DNA of 64,000 nucleotides from NCBI GenBank assembly GCA_028335825.1, contig JAIOKI010000005.1:62001-126000 (forward strand), in the 5' to 3' direction. Positions within the stretch are counted from its first letter, which is position 1. Each line of letters opens with the position of its first letter. The notes under the pieces were generated by a model. It made no database searches, was not told the DNA's origin, and saw only the letters and a list, made by a program, of their open reading frames with translations. Shown piece after piece: positions 54,237 through 63,976 of the stretch. A program made the position numbers and the translations under genes. This DNA comes from Nosema muscidifuracis (lineage: Eukaryota > Microsporidia > Nosematidae).

Positions 54237-54656
54237 AGTTTTTTAATTAAAAAAGTATAAATGAGATTTTTATCAAAATAAAAATATATTTTTAAATTTA
54301 ATATATTTTATTATTAGGAGTTTAATTTATATATTTTTGTATTTACAAACAAACTTAGTTAATTAATTAAAATATATTAAATTTATGTAATATAAAAATA
54401 TAAGAATAATGTATTGAAAATAGAATAACATTATAAAAATTAATCTATTTTTTTAGGAATATATAAACTGAATCTTACTTGAAAATATAAAGTCATATAT
54501 TGAAATATTCATAAAGTTATATATTTAAAAATTATTATCGAAATACCATAAAGTTATATATTGAAATATAATAAAGTCACATATTGAAATACTATTATAA
54601 TACCATAAAATTATTATCAAAATACCATCAAAATAATCATATCAAAATAAATAAAA
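54237..54656. repeat. AT-rich convergent spacer with short repeats
   Basis: AATATATTGAAATACCATAAAGTTAT-type units recur around 54480-54640 between the cofilin and ABD1 stops. No gene seen. Confidence 0.5.
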
Positions 54657-55454
54657 TTAATTAAATCTTTTAAATACTACTACTTCATAAAGACTTATAA
54701 CTTCCATCTCATCATAACTCATCTCCTTACATTTCATAACCCTTGCTAATTCTTTATTTTTATAATAACTCTCTTTATAAAATTCATTAAACATTTCTCT
54801 TCTTATTAATTTTATATTATACAAATTAAGCATATTTGATAATTTATCAATATCAACGAAATATTCTACACAATCATTTACACAATCCTTCAAAGTAAAA
54901 TAATATTCATTCCCACTCCCTTTATATCTTATATTATAAAATTTATTAGATAATCTTCCTTCATTATATCTTCTTAATATTTCTTCTTTATTAGGTACAG
55001 TAAATATAAAATATCCATTATTTTTTAAATGTCTATTTATATTTCCTACTGTTGTTTCTAGAGATTTATCTGTAGAAAATGCATAATGAAGACTAAATTG
55101 AGATGATACTATATCAAATTCCTTGTTCAAATTAAATATTTCATTGTACACATCTCTATAATCAAAATATCCTTTAAAAGTTGATGACATATTATTATGT
55201 CTAAGTCTAGCTTCATATATAGATAATTCTGCTATATCTAATCCATAATATTCAGAGATACGTGCTTTATTATATTTTATTAAGTCTCCTCCCTTACCAC
55301 ATCCTAAATCTAAAACTGACATATTTGGTTTAACGTATGTACGTATAAGAACAGACTTAATAAAATTATTACAATATCTTATATTAACTACAGTAGATTG
55401 AATTCTTTCTTTAGTAGTCTTCCTTAATTTATTGTAATGATCTCTAATATCCAT
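54657..55454 (-). CDS. ABD1: mRNA cap guanine-N7 methyltransferase
   Basis: It methylates N7 of the cap guanosine using S-adenosylmethionine. The 265-aa protein is a minimal catalytic domain. RDHYNKLRKTTKERIQS at the N-terminus matches the R-x-F-N-N-x-x-K cap/RNA contact block. SAM motif I is VLDLGCGKGGDLIKY (47-61), YYGLDIAELSIYEA follows, then FDIVSSQFSLHYAFST as in cap methyltransferases (Q-F-x-x-H-Y-x-F), and FTVPNKEEI. No N-terminal extension is present, as in other reduced microsporidian enzymes. The start follows TTTACCCCAATTCTTATT. Confidence 0.96.
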   Translation of the reverse strand: MDIRDHYNKLRKTTKERIQSTVVNIRYCNNFIKSVLIRTYVKPNMSVLDLGCGKGGDLIKYNKARISEYYGLDIAELSIYEARLRHNNMSSTFKGYFDYRDVYNEIFNLNKEFDIVSSQFSLHYAFSTDKSLETTVGNINRHLKNNGYFIFTVPNKEEILRRYNEGRLSNKFYNIRYKGSGNEYYFTLKDCVNDCVEYFVDIDKLSNMLNLYNIKLIRREMFNEFYKESYYKNKELARVMKCKEMSYDEMEVISLYEVVVFKRFN

Positions 55455-55687
55455 AATAAGAATTGGGGTAAAGAAATTTCTTTTTCTTTCTATATGTAAA
55501 AATTATATTCTTTTTATGTAAAATACTTTTCTTCTCATGTGATAATCTTCTTATAAATAACTTTCTTTATAAAATATAATGTAAATATATTAATTATTTC
55601 TTTATAAAATCTTTCTATGGATAACATTATTCTCTTTCTATATAAATACTTTCTTTATATTATATTAATTATTCTTCTTAATAAATT
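55455..55687. other. AT-rich spacer, nothing recognised
   Basis: TTCTTTTTATGT and CTTTCTTTATA-type low-complexity sequence lies between two minus-strand genes. Confidence 0.4.
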
Positions 55688-55927
55688 CTACTTCCTCTTT
55701 TTGAATATCCCAGCTGATTTTAATTTTTCTTTATTTTCTATATTTTTCTTCTTTTTATGCTCTTTCATCATTTTTATATGTTTAAAATTTAGCATAGATT
55801 TTTTAGTTTCAGCTCCAAGATAAACAATCTTCCTTTTAAGTAAATTAATTCGATCTTTTGGTGCTCTCGTATTTTCAATATACTTTTGTATATCCTTCAT
55901 ACATTCATCCAATTCTTTCTTAGACAT
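55688..55927 (-). CDS. Small basic protein, probable nucleolar factor
   Basis: A 79-aa, very Lys-rich protein. The segment INLLKRKIVYLGAETKKSML followed by NFKHIKMMKEHKKKKN resembles the L-G-A-K-P-x-K-x-x-x-N-Y-K core of the DUF4602 / C1orf131 group, small-subunit processome proteins, but the match is by eye and short. It ends in KKRK. The ATG has ATATCCCA directly before it, which supports a real gene. It diverges from RPS23 across 50 bp. Confidence 0.6.
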   Translation of the reverse strand: MSKKELDECMKDIQKYIENTRAPKDRINLLKRKIVYLGAETKKSMLNFKHIKMMKEHKKKKNIENKEKLKSAGIFKKRK

Positions 55928-55977
55928 TGGGATATCATTAAAAATTTATTTATAAAATTTTTACCCCATAAAAAAAA
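55928..55977. promoter_or_regulatory. 50-bp bidirectional promoter (small basic protein / RPS23)
   Basis: The spacer begins TGGGATATCA (TATCCCA toward the minus-strand ATG) and ends TTTTTACCCCATAAAAAAAA before the RPS23 ATG. Two outward-facing C-runs thus flank a 25-bp AT core that includes AAATTTATTTATAAAATTTT. Confidence 0.7.
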
Positions 55978-56400
55978 ATGAATGGACTTTATGCAGCAAA
56001 TGATTTGATAAAATCCAGAAAAGTTAAAAGAAGATCAGACCCGTATTATAGAAAGAAAATCTTGGGTACAAAGTATAAGCACTCTAAGATTGGTACTGGT
56101 CCTCAAGCTAAGGGTATTGTATTAGAAAAGAGTGGAGTAGAAGCTAAACAGCCAAACTCAGCTGTAAGAAAGATAGTTAAGATTCAATTAATTAAGACTG
56201 GTAAGAAAATTTCTGCATTCGTTCCTTATGATGGATCTCTTAATTATATTGAACCAAATGATGAAGTAGTTGTAGAAGGATTTGGTAAGAAAGGTAAGTC
56301 TTGTGGAGATATTCCAGGAATATCTTATAAAGTAGTTAAAGTTCAGAATGTTTCTTTATTAGCTCTTTATAAAGGAAAGAAAGAAAAACCAAGTCGTTAA
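55978..56400 (+). CDS. RPS23: 40S ribosomal protein S23 (uS12)
   Basis: uS12 sits in the decoding centre. The 140-aa protein matches eukaryotic S23 closely: [60 protein letters not shown] and [12 protein letters not shown] at the end. The hydroxylated proline of the PNSA loop is present. No intron is found in the 5' part, where microsporidian ribosomal protein genes sometimes have one. The start follows TTACCCCATAAAAAAAA. Confidence 0.98.
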   Translation: MNGLYAANDLIKSRKVKRRSDPYYRKKILGTKYKHSKIGTGPQAKGIVLEKSGVEAKQPNSAVRKIVKIQLIKTGKKISAFVPYDGSLNYIEPNDEVVVEGFGKKGKSCGDIPGISYKVVKVQNVSLLALYKGKKEKPSR

Positions 56401-56716
56401 ATAAATTATTATAACTGAAAAAAATATTTTAATTTATTTATTAAAGTGATGATTTTAAGGAAAATCATTTGTTGGTAATTATTAATATTTCTATTATAAA
56501 ATTAATAGTATTACTCTATTATATTTATAAAATATTTGATTATTATTATAAATTAATAAAATTACTCTATTATAAAATAATTAATATTACTATATTATAA
56601 AAATTATATAATTTAACTATATTATAAAGATAATATAACTATATCATATAGCTCTATTATAAAACTATATTATATTATAAAATCATATCATAAAGATTAT
56701 TTTTTTTTACCCTGAA
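56401..56716. repeat. AT-rich spacer with ATTACTCTATTATAAA repeats
   Basis: About seven imperfect copies of a ~30-bp unit ending ATTATAAAA precede RPN10. No gene seen. Confidence 0.5.
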
Positions 56717-57334
56717 ATGCCAGACATAACAATTGTAATTTATGATAATAGCTTATCATCTCAAAACCAAGACTACCTTCCAAGCAGAAATATTTTACAA
56801 AAAGAATTTATTCAATCTTTAATAAGCAAGAAATTTGATAATGATTCAGAATCAATGATAGGAATAATCCCTGTATGTCAAGAACAATGTAATAACATAG
56901 TAACCCCTACAAAACAGAGGGACTATTTGTACACATTTTTAAATAACTGTGGTTTGAATGAAAATACTGATTATATAAGACCACTCGACCAGTGTATTCA
57001 TGCATTTAAACAAAGAGAACTTTCAACAAAAAATCTTATATTTTTTATAGGAGAAATTGTTGATAAAAAATGTGTAGACGAAATGTATGCAAAAATATTT
57101 GAGATACTAACATTTGGTATATCAATAACTGTAGTATGTTTTGGTGAAGGACTTGTTTACTACAATACTATGAGTAGAGAGATAGATTATCCTAATTTTA
57201 AGGTTGTACAGGTTAATGTAGAAGATGATTATAATAGTATCTATGGGTTAGTACTTGAAAATGAAGAAGAAGAAGATCCTGAATTAGCTGAAGCTATTAG
57301 ACTATCATTGGCTGAATCTAAAAAAAATGATTAA
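56717..57334 (+). CDS. RPN10: 26S proteasome ubiquitin receptor Rpn10 (PSMD4)
   Basis: Rpn10 bridges base and lid of the 19S particle and captures ubiquitin chains. The 205-aa protein has a vWA domain (ITIVIYDNSLSSQNQDYLPS at residues 4-23, matching V-x-D-N-S-x-x-x-x-x-x-x-D-x-x-P-S/T-R) and one C-terminal UIM: EEEDPELAEAIRLSLAES (about 183-200) with the essential A-x-x-x-S. It is thus closer to yeast (one UIM) than human (two). The start follows TTTACCCTGAA. Confidence 0.94.
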   Translation: MPDITIVIYDNSLSSQNQDYLPSRNILQKEFIQSLISKKFDNDSESMIGIIPVCQEQCNNIVTPTKQRDYLYTFLNNCGLNENTDYIRPLDQCIHAFKQRELSTKNLIFFIGEIVDKKCVDEMYAKIFEILTFGISITVVCFGEGLVYYNTMSREIDYPNFKVVQVNVEDDYNSIYGLVLENEEEEDPELAEAIRLSLAESKKND

Positions 57335-57538
57335 AAATTGTTGATTAGAAAAAAAAGTTTTTTTAAGTAATATTTAATAAGTAAATTCTTAACTAAATTT
57401 GACTAAGTGAATTTTCAATTATATTTGACTAAGAAATTTTCAATTACTAACTAAGTAAATTCTTAACCAAATTCTTAATTATATTTGACTAGATAAATTC
57501 CCAACTAATACATTTTTGTAAATTATTTTTACTCCCTT
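57335..57538. repeat. Spacer with TAACTAAATTTGACTAAGTA-type repeats
   Basis: About five imperfect copies of a ~28-bp unit lie between RPN10 and the acidic protein gene. Confidence 0.55.
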
Positions 57539-57949
57539 ATGGACAACTCAGATTTAAATTTTGAATATCCACTACCAGATGAAAATACAACTGACATAGA
57601 ACGAAAAATAAAATCATATTTAAGAAAATATTCTATAAACTTTCCTATAGAAAAAGATATAGATCGATATTCAGATAAATATAACGAATCTGTACTTATT
57701 AATATGGAAATGGTAGGTAACTATTTATATTCGGAGATGATGTCTCCTGAAATATGTGACTTCTATAAATTTAATCTTAAAACTGAAGTAGAAGAAATAG
57801 AAAAAGAAAATATTTCTGATCTTGAATGGGAATCTGATGATGAAATTGAAGATGATGATAGTTCAGAAGTTGAAGGTGATTATAAGATAGCTGGTGAGGA
57901 TGATGAAGATTCTGAAGTGAGTGTGGATGAAGGAGGAGACGTCTTGTAA
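57539..57949 (+). CDS. Acidic hypothetical protein
   Basis: I do not recognise this 136-aa protein. The N-terminal 85 residues are ordinary and folded-looking (ERKIKSYLRKYSINFPIEKD, VLINMEMVGNYLYSEMMSPE). The C-terminal third is almost all Asp/Glu/Ser (DLEWESDDEIEDDDSSEVEG), as in nuclear chaperones or transcription co-factors. No signal peptide or membrane segment. The ATG has ACTCCCTT before it, supporting a real gene. It is in the same orientation as RPN10 and the helicase gene. Confidence 0.7.
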   Translation: MDNSDLNFEYPLPDENTTDIERKIKSYLRKYSINFPIEKDIDRYSDKYNESVLINMEMVGNYLYSEMMSPEICDFYKFNLKTEVEEIEKENISDLEWESDDEIEDDDSSEVEGDYKIAGEDDEDSEVSVDEGGDVL

Positions 57950-58185
57950 AAAAGTATAAAATATAATATAATTTTTTAAAAATATAATGATTTTATATTT
58001 ATTTTTTTAAATTATAACGATTTAAAATTTTATTGATTTGAAATACTACTTTTTAAATTATAATTTTTTTATATTTATTTTTTAAAATTTTATTGATTTG
58101 AAATACTTAACTTTTTAAAATTTTATTTTTGAAAAATATAACGATTTTATATTTATTTTTTAAAATTTTATTTTTGTCCTTCAAT

Positions 58186-59391
58186 ATGAATTTTGAAGAC
58201 CAGAAATTAGACAAACAGATCATAAAAATTTTAAAAGAAAAAAATTTACATTTTATGACACCTATTCAACAAAAATCAATACCATTTATATTAAATGGCC
58301 ATGATGTACTTGGTATATCTCGTACGGGTACTGGTAAAACTTTATCATTTATTGTACCTATACTTAACAATTTACTAAACATTAACAAATCAATGTATTG
58401 TCTAATAATATCACCAACACGTGAACTAGCTTTACAAATAGACAAAACAGTTCAACTTTTTAAATCTGTTAATGTACGAAGTCTAGTACTAATAGGTGGA
58501 GAAAAAATTGAAGACCAAATTCATAAATTAAAATCACATCCTCATATTTTAATAGGAACACCTGGTCGGATACATAAACTAAAAACAAACTTACCAATTA
58601 ATAGGTTTCGTGTTCTTGTACTAGACGAAGCAGATAAATATTTTGAAGATGATTACATCGATGATATGAAATATATTTTAGAAAATTTACGAAAAAAAAG
58701 ACAGACTTTGTTATTTACAGCTACTGTCACAGATAATTTAAAAATTAGATCAACTGATTTATTAAAAAATCATAAAGAAATTGATTTGGTTGTTGAATCT
58801 AAAATTGAAAAACTAGACGAGTTTTATTCATTTATACCTAGAAGATACAAGGAATCTTTTTTGTATGCTTTACTTGAATATAAAAAAGATTCAAAATTTA
58901 TCGTTTTTGTTAATATGAAAAGTACAGCTATACAAATATCAAGATTAATGAAATATATGAATATAGATAACGAGAATTTAAATGGAGATCAAATACAAGA
59001 AACAAGAAATGAAATTATAGATGGGTTTATAAAAAATAAGTTTAATGTTCTTTTCACTACTGATGTAGGAAGTAGAGGATTAGATGTTTGTGACGTGGAT
59101 ATTGTTATTAATTATGATCTCCCACAAAATACCAAAGATTATGTACATAGAGTTGGAAGAACAGCTCGTGCTGGTAAAAAAGGAAGTGCTATAAGTTTAG
59201 TTACACAATATGATATTCCACAAATTCAAAAGATAGAACATACTTTGGGTAAGAAACTTAACTTGTACAATTACGAAGGAGTTTACAAACAGTATGAAGA
59301 TAAAATCGATAATTTGAAAATTAAAATTAATGAAGAACTTAAAGTAGAAAAAGAACAGTCAGAAATCAAACCTAAAAGATCAAAAAAATAA
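58186..59391 (+). CDS. RRP3: DEAD-box RNA helicase, Rrp3/DDX47-like
   Basis: It likely acts in pre-18S rRNA processing in the nucleolus. From ATG 58186 the protein is 401 aa, a bare two-RecA helicase core: Q-motif region MTPIQQKSIPFIL, motif I SRTGTGKT (family A-x-T-G-S-G-K-T), PTRELALQ, GTPGRI, DEAD in VLDEADKYFE, TAT in place of SAT, then TTDVGSRGLDVCDVDIVINY and YVHRVGRTARAGKKGSAISL. The closing VTQYDIPQIQKIEHTLGKKL favours Rrp3/DDX47 over Dbp8, but the paralogue call is less certain than the family. An ATG at 58129 would add 19 mostly hydrophobic residues and is not preferred. Basic tail. Confidence 0.85.
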   Translation: MNFEDQKLDKQIIKILKEKNLHFMTPIQQKSIPFILNGHDVLGISRTGTGKTLSFIVPILNNLLNINKSMYCLIISPTRELALQIDKTVQLFKSVNVRSLVLIGGEKIEDQIHKLKSHPHILIGTPGRIHKLKTNLPINRFRVLVLDEADKYFEDDYIDDMKYILENLRKKRQTLLFTATVTDNLKIRSTDLLKNHKEIDLVVESKIEKLDEFYSFIPRRYKESFLYALLEYKKDSKFIVFVNMKSTAIQISRLMKYMNIDNENLNGDQIQETRNEIIDGFIKNKFNVLFTTDVGSRGLDVCDVDIVINYDLPQNTKDYVHRVGRTARAGKKGSAISLVTQYDIPQIQKIEHTLGKKLNLYNYEGVYKQYEDKIDNLKIKINEELKVEKEQSEIKPKRSKK

Positions 59392-59405
59392 ATTAATTTA
59401 ATTTA

Positions 59406-60470
59406 TTAATATATATTCATATTTAAATCATTACCTTGTATATTTATAAGAAAATTATTTTTAGTACCTATATTGATAATTTTTGTAGGGCCTATTTCTC
59501 TACAGAAATGATCAAACTTAGCTGATCTTATAATATAAAAATCTGGAGTTATGTCCATATCCAAAGTTTCTGTATTATATTGTACGTTATATTTTTTAGA
59601 TATGATTGGTAGACATGATTTTTGAAATATAAGATGGTAACACAATCTATTTATAAGATCTTTTTCGAATAAAATATCTCCACACAAATCATCTTTAGAA
59701 ACAGATTCGTTACGCCATACTTCTTCAGAAATTAGCTCGTCTATTACTGGTAACGTATTAATTATAAACATTCTATCATCTAATAAGAAATTACAAGGAT
59801 TAGGCAAAGTTTTTAAATTATCTATTTCATATTTAGAAGGAGGTTGTGGAAATACATTTATATTATCAAGTTGGTCTAGTGTTGGTACTTGTATAAATAC
59901 AGTACTTTCATTATTTTTAATTAATTCTTTCATATTCCCACATCCAATAAAAATAACAAGATCAGCTTCAATTTCAATATCTATTAATTGGTTTATAACT
60001 AAAATTTTATAATTATTTAAAGTTTCTGATTTATTAACATCAAGTACTGGCATACAATTAATTCCTTCCACCAATAATTCATTATTACCTACATTTTTTC
60101 CTCTTATCAAAACAAGCTGAGAATTAAAAAGAGAGTATCTCGGCCAATATTCTAGATTAAGTTTTATTAATGTACAATTAGATGTATCAGTATTGTTATA
60201 TAAAAATATTTCTTTATCTTGAGTTATAATTATAATACCGTATGTAAAAAATGATTTCTTTGATTGATAAGTTATAGGTTGAATTTGAGAACCATTAGTC
60301 AATTCTTCGAAATGAAGTTTGTTATTTGATATTCTTTCTTTTATATAGTTATATTTATCTGACTTCTTTAAATAGAAGTATGTTAATTGTTTAATTGGTG
60401 GATATTTAATTTCAATCTTCTTCTTGACTTTTAGTATAGATAAAAAATCATCTTCCATTTTAAATTTCAA
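59406..60470 (-). CDS. POL12: DNA polymerase alpha subunit B (Pol12)
   Basis: Subunit B tethers the DNA polymerase alpha-primase complex. The 354-aa protein is much shorter than the roughly 600-700-aa family. It shows the OB-fold strand WPRYSLFNSQLVLIRGKNVG (about 109-128; family S-L-F-P-G-Q-x-V-x-x-x-G-x-N) and an inactive phosphoesterase domain (FPQPPSKYEIDNLKTLPNPC). The closing block is PDFYIIRSAKFDHFCREIGP followed by TKIINIGT, as in POLA2 (P-D-x-x-x-x-x-S-x-L-x-x-F). The N-terminal regulatory part is gone. ATG 60470 or the in-frame ATG at 60458 could be used; no C-run helps. It is convergent with RRP3, 14 bp apart. Confidence 0.8.
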   Translation of the reverse strand: MKFKMEDDFLSILKVKKKIEIKYPPIKQLTYFYLKKSDKYNYIKERISNNKLHFEELTNGSQIQPITYQSKKSFFTYGIIIITQDKEIFLYNNTDTSNCTLIKLNLEYWPRYSLFNSQLVLIRGKNVGNNELLVEGINCMPVLDVNKSETLNNYKILVINQLIDIEIEADLVIFIGCGNMKELIKNNESTVFIQVPTLDQLDNINVFPQPPSKYEIDNLKTLPNPCNFLLDDRMFIINTLPVIDELISEEVWRNESVSKDDLCGDILFEKDLINRLCYHLIFQKSCLPIISKKYNVQYNTETLDMDITPDFYIIRSAKFDHFCREIGPTKIINIGTKNNFLINIQGNDLNMNIY

Positions 60471-61547
60471 ATATTTTTAGGATAAAATTATACATAAATT
60501 TGTAACTGAAAAAAAGTATTTTTTTTATGAAGAAATACAGAGATTTGTAACTGAAAAAAAGTATTTTTTTATGAAGAAAATACAGAAGTTTGTATTTAAT
60601 ATGAATAATTATTACAAAAAGAAATAAAAGTTACAATTATAAATATTTTTATGTATAACAATAACAAAAATTTAAATATTAGTCCTTCATAAAGACAAGG
60701 CTTATTGTTAAACATAATTTTGAAAGAAATTGTTGATGACAGGTTTATTTTTCTAAGATTAAAAAAATAAGCATATCTCATTTTACAAAAATGAATATAT
60801 TATATCATAAAATAGAAAATTTAAATAATGTGTCTTTCTATATGTTTTAAATTTAGACTATTTTTTATAGTTATTTATTTATAATTCAATATTTGAATAT
60901 GAGATTATAAATTAATAACTATAAAAAATATTTCCTTATTTAATATAAATAAAACATATTTTTAATTTAAGTTAAATATCAGTAAATATATTGTAATATT
61001 TATTTATAATATTTAATTTTATATTTATTTTATATGCAAGAAGGTATCAATAATAAGAGTAATAAATATATTTATATTATAATATTTATTTATAATAATT
61101 ATATAAGATAAGTATTTATTTATAATATTTAATTATATAAGTATTTATTTATAATATTTAATTATATAAGTATTCAATTATAATGTTTAATTATATAAGT
61201 ATTCAATTATAATATTTATTTAAAATATTCAATTATAATATTTATTTAAAATATTTAATTATAATATCATATTATATATGTTTAGAAATTATCAAATTTA
61301 TAAGTAAATAATATTAAAGAAATAATCTTCTCTTTACCACACAATAATCTATCATATTTTGTTACAATTAATATAAAATACCCACGTCATTTATTACAAA
61401 AATAAAAATGACAAGTTATTTAAATTATAGATAATTATTAACATTTTATCTATCAGATATAATTTGATATCATCAATTAAACTTATTACTATTTTTTGAG
61501 ATTTTTGACAGGTATCACAATAAAAAAAATAAAGCAAAATACACCAT
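60471..61547. repeat. 1.1-kb AT-rich spacer with several short repeat families
   Basis: Near 60490-60590 a ~53-bp unit (ATTTGTAACTGAAAAAAAGT ... ATGAAGAAA) is present twice. From about 61010 to 61270 the unit TATAAGTATTTATTTATAAT with ATTTAATTA recurs many times. A 61-codon minus-strand frame at 60596-60781 is hydrophobic and unsupported. No gene is called. Confidence 0.55.
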
Positions 61548-61886
61548 ATGAAAGATTATCAAGAATTATTTACTAACATACCTGGTAAAATTAAATTTTT
61601 CAATAAAAGACAAGGATATGGATTTATTGTATCAGATTATGTTAATGAAGACATATTTTTTCATTTTACTTCTTTGACTGATTTAAGAAATGAAATATTT
61701 TTAAGTACTGATACTCCTCTTATTTTTGATATATGTAAAGGAACTAAAGGAATACATGCTAGGAATATAAGCTATGCAGAAAAAGATTTTAAAAATCAAG
61801 CTGTAAATTATAAAAAATTTGTATTATTTTTGGGTGGAATTATTAATGAAGAGATAAAGAAGAATAAAAATAAAATTAGACATTGA
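61548..61886 (+). CDS. Cold-shock-domain nucleic-acid-binding protein
   Basis: This 112-aa protein has a cold-shock domain at residues about 11-75. GKIKFFNKRQGYGFIVSD contains RNP1 (K-x-G-Y-G-F-I), and EDIFFHFTSL contains RNP2 (D-I-F-x-H-x-T). The aromatic RNA contacts are kept. A basic helical tail follows (NEEIKKNKNKI). Small single-domain cold-shock proteins are best known in bacteria and as parts of Y-box or Lin28 proteins in eukaryotes; it could act as an RNA chaperone. The ATG follows ACACCAT, without a full C-run. It is isolated between two long spacers. Confidence 0.85.
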   Translation: MKDYQELFTNIPGKIKFFNKRQGYGFIVSDYVNEDIFFHFTSLTDLRNEIFLSTDTPLIFDICKGTKGIHARNISYAEKDFKNQAVNYKKFVLFLGGIINEEIKKNKNKIRH

Positions 61887-63142
61887 GAATTTATTATAAA
61901 AATATTATTAAAAAATATTTATAAGAAATATTTATGAACTTTAATATGAGAATGTTAATAAACAATATCTATGAATTTTATTATAAAAATATTAATAAAC
62001 TTTAATATGAGAATGTTAATAAAAATATTAATTAATATTATTTAAGTTAAATTTTATAAACAATATTTATGAACTTTATTATAAAAATATTAATAAACTT
62101 TAATATGAGAATGTTAATAAAAATATTAATTAATAAACTTTAAATGAGAATATTAATAAAAATATTTATGAACTTTAATTAACAATATCTATAAACTTCT
62201 AAATAAGAGAGTTTTAATAAAAATATTTATGAACTTTATTATAATGAAATTATCACAACAGATGTATTTTGATAATAAATATAGTTTTTATAAGAAAAGA
62301 GAATATTTAATTGATTAAATTTTTATTAAAAATTCTTTATTTATTTTGATCAAATAAATGATGAGTTAATATTTTTATATTATTCTGATAATAAGACTAT
62401 TAGAAGATATACTTAAAAAAAGATAAGACCAATTTTAAAAACATGTAATAAGAATATTCTTGTAGATCACGTTAAATTTACAGTAATAAAATCTAAGACT
62501 TTAAATAATAAGATTTAAAAATATTAGCCAAGTTCGGATATTTTTTTAAGAATCCGAATCAGTTTAACAAAAGCTTATAAAAAACTTAGATTCTTTTATT
62601 TTTATGTATTCATAATTAGAAAGATTTATAAGATTCATTTTTATCATTATAATTTATAAGAATTAAGTTTAAATATATAATTGATATTAAAATAAAATTC
62701 TATATTAAGATATTTATCAGAATAAATTATAATGAACAATTATAAAATAAATATTTCATTAACTTATTAATAATTTGGTACCTTTGATTTATTGATTAAA
62801 TATTTAATTATACAATTTTATATAATAATCAGAAAAATGAAGTTGATCAAAAATTCATGAGAATTTAAATTCTTCAATTAATATATAAAATCAATATCAT
62901 TTTTCCTTAATTATCCCTTCATGTTTCTTAATTAAATTTATGTTTCTTCAATTATACCTTAGTGTTTCTTTAATTAAATTTATGTTTCCTTATTTATCTC
63001 TTAGTGTTTCTTTAATTAAATTTATGTTTTTTAATTAAATTTATTTTTCCTTATTTATCATTTATTTTTCCTTATTTATCCCTTAGTGTTTCCTTAATTA
63101 AATTTATTTTTATTTAATTAAATTTATTTTTCCTTAATTATC
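61887..63142. repeat. 1.25-kb AT-rich spacer with ~60- and ~40-bp repeats
   Basis: From 61900 to 62240 units of TTATAAAAATATTAATAAAC plus TTTAATATGAGAATGTTAAT recur imperfectly. From about 62910 to 63140 units of TTTCTTAATTAAATTTATGT plus TTCCTTATTTATCCCTTAGT recur imperfectly. The segment 62280-62700 is less repetitive but gives no convincing gene. Confidence 0.55.
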
Positions 63143-63155
63143 ATGTTTCTTCTAT

Positions 63156-63158
63156 CCC
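63156..63158 (+). promoter_or_regulatory. CCC start-proximal element
   Basis: TCTATCCCTT directly precedes ATG 63161. If it is the start-proximal element of this gene, the ATG at 63143, 18 bases further upstream, is not the start. Confidence 0.55.
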
Positions 63159-63160
63159 TT

Positions 63161-63976
63161 ATGTTTCTTTTTCTTCTATGTATAAGTACTAGTATTTCTA
63201 ATACTTACTATATTAGCCAAGATCTTCTTATAAGTTGTTTAGATAATGATATATCAAAATACCAGTACAAATCTATCGAAAAAAGAGATTTCAAGTACAA
63301 AGAAGATATATTAAAATCTCAAGAATTCTTAAATAAAGTAACAGAAATCAAAGAAGATTCTACATTTATCAGGATAAATAATATACAATCCAAAGTCAAG
63401 ATAATTCTTTTTATGTACCAAAATAATCCAATGATGATAATAAACAGATCAATAATCTTCTTATCATCTTTTTTTAGATTATACGATTTTGTTATAGATT
63501 TCTATACAAGATTATACAATTTAAAAGATGATATGTTAATAGCTTCTTGTTCTTTATACTTAGAACTTATTTCTTCATATTTGGGTAGTACAATAATGAA
63601 TGGATTAACTTCTAATAATATATTAATTATGATGTTTCATACTATACTTGAGATTAAAGAATCTAAACAAGAAATTTATAATTTTAATTTAAATATTAGA
63701 TCTAAATCTAGTGAATCTTTTTTAATGGGATTATATTTTATTATTAGTATAATAAATTTTAATATAGAAAATTCTACTTATATTGATTTTGGATCTACTT
63801 TAATAAATACTGAAGCTATGAATGAAATATTTCAGATTTATGATATTGATAGTCAGTATAAAATAATTGATATGAGTAAGTTAGTAGAAATGTTTGTTAA
63901 ATCTTTTATGACAGTAGAAGTTAGTGCTAAAATATATAATAAGCAGAAGAGAGTATTTAATAAAATTGATATATAA
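63161..63976 (+). CDS. Secreted hypothetical protein
   Basis: A 271-aa protein with a strong signal peptide (MFLFLLCISTSISN). The mature part is not recognised: mostly hydrophobic helical segments (FLSSFFRLYDFVIDFYTRLY, FLMGLYFIISIINF) separated by polar loops, with three cysteines. It could be a secreted helical protein or have internal membrane helices. Two in-frame ATGs exist (63143 and 63161); I choose the second because CCCTT abuts it. The gene ends just before the window edge and appears complete. Confidence 0.65.
   Translation: MFLFLLCISTSISNTYYISQDLLISCLDNDISKYQYKSIEKRDFKYKEDILKSQEFLNKVTEIKEDSTFIRINNIQSKVKIILFMYQNNPMMIINRSIIFLSSFFRLYDFVIDFYTRLYNLKDDMLIASCSLYLELISSYLGSTIMNGLTSNNILIMMFHTILEIKESKQEIYNFNLNIRSKSSESFLMGLYFIISIINFNIENSTYIDFGSTLINTEAMNEIFQIYDIDSQYKIIDMSKLVEMFVKSFMTVEVSAKIYNKQKRVFNKIDI

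Noticed and set aside
55617-55823. 68-codon plus-strand hydrophobic frame
   Set aside because: It lies antisense to the small basic protein gene, which has a CCC-marked ATG and better composition.
60530-60560. ACAGAGA phrase suggesting U6 snRNA
   Set aside because: No AGC triad, GCA or internal stem-loop follows, and the phrase is part of a 53-bp direct repeat.
60596-60781. 61-codon minus-strand frame with ATG
   Set aside because: Hydrophobic AT-biased sequence without C-run or recognisable domain; possible but unsupported.
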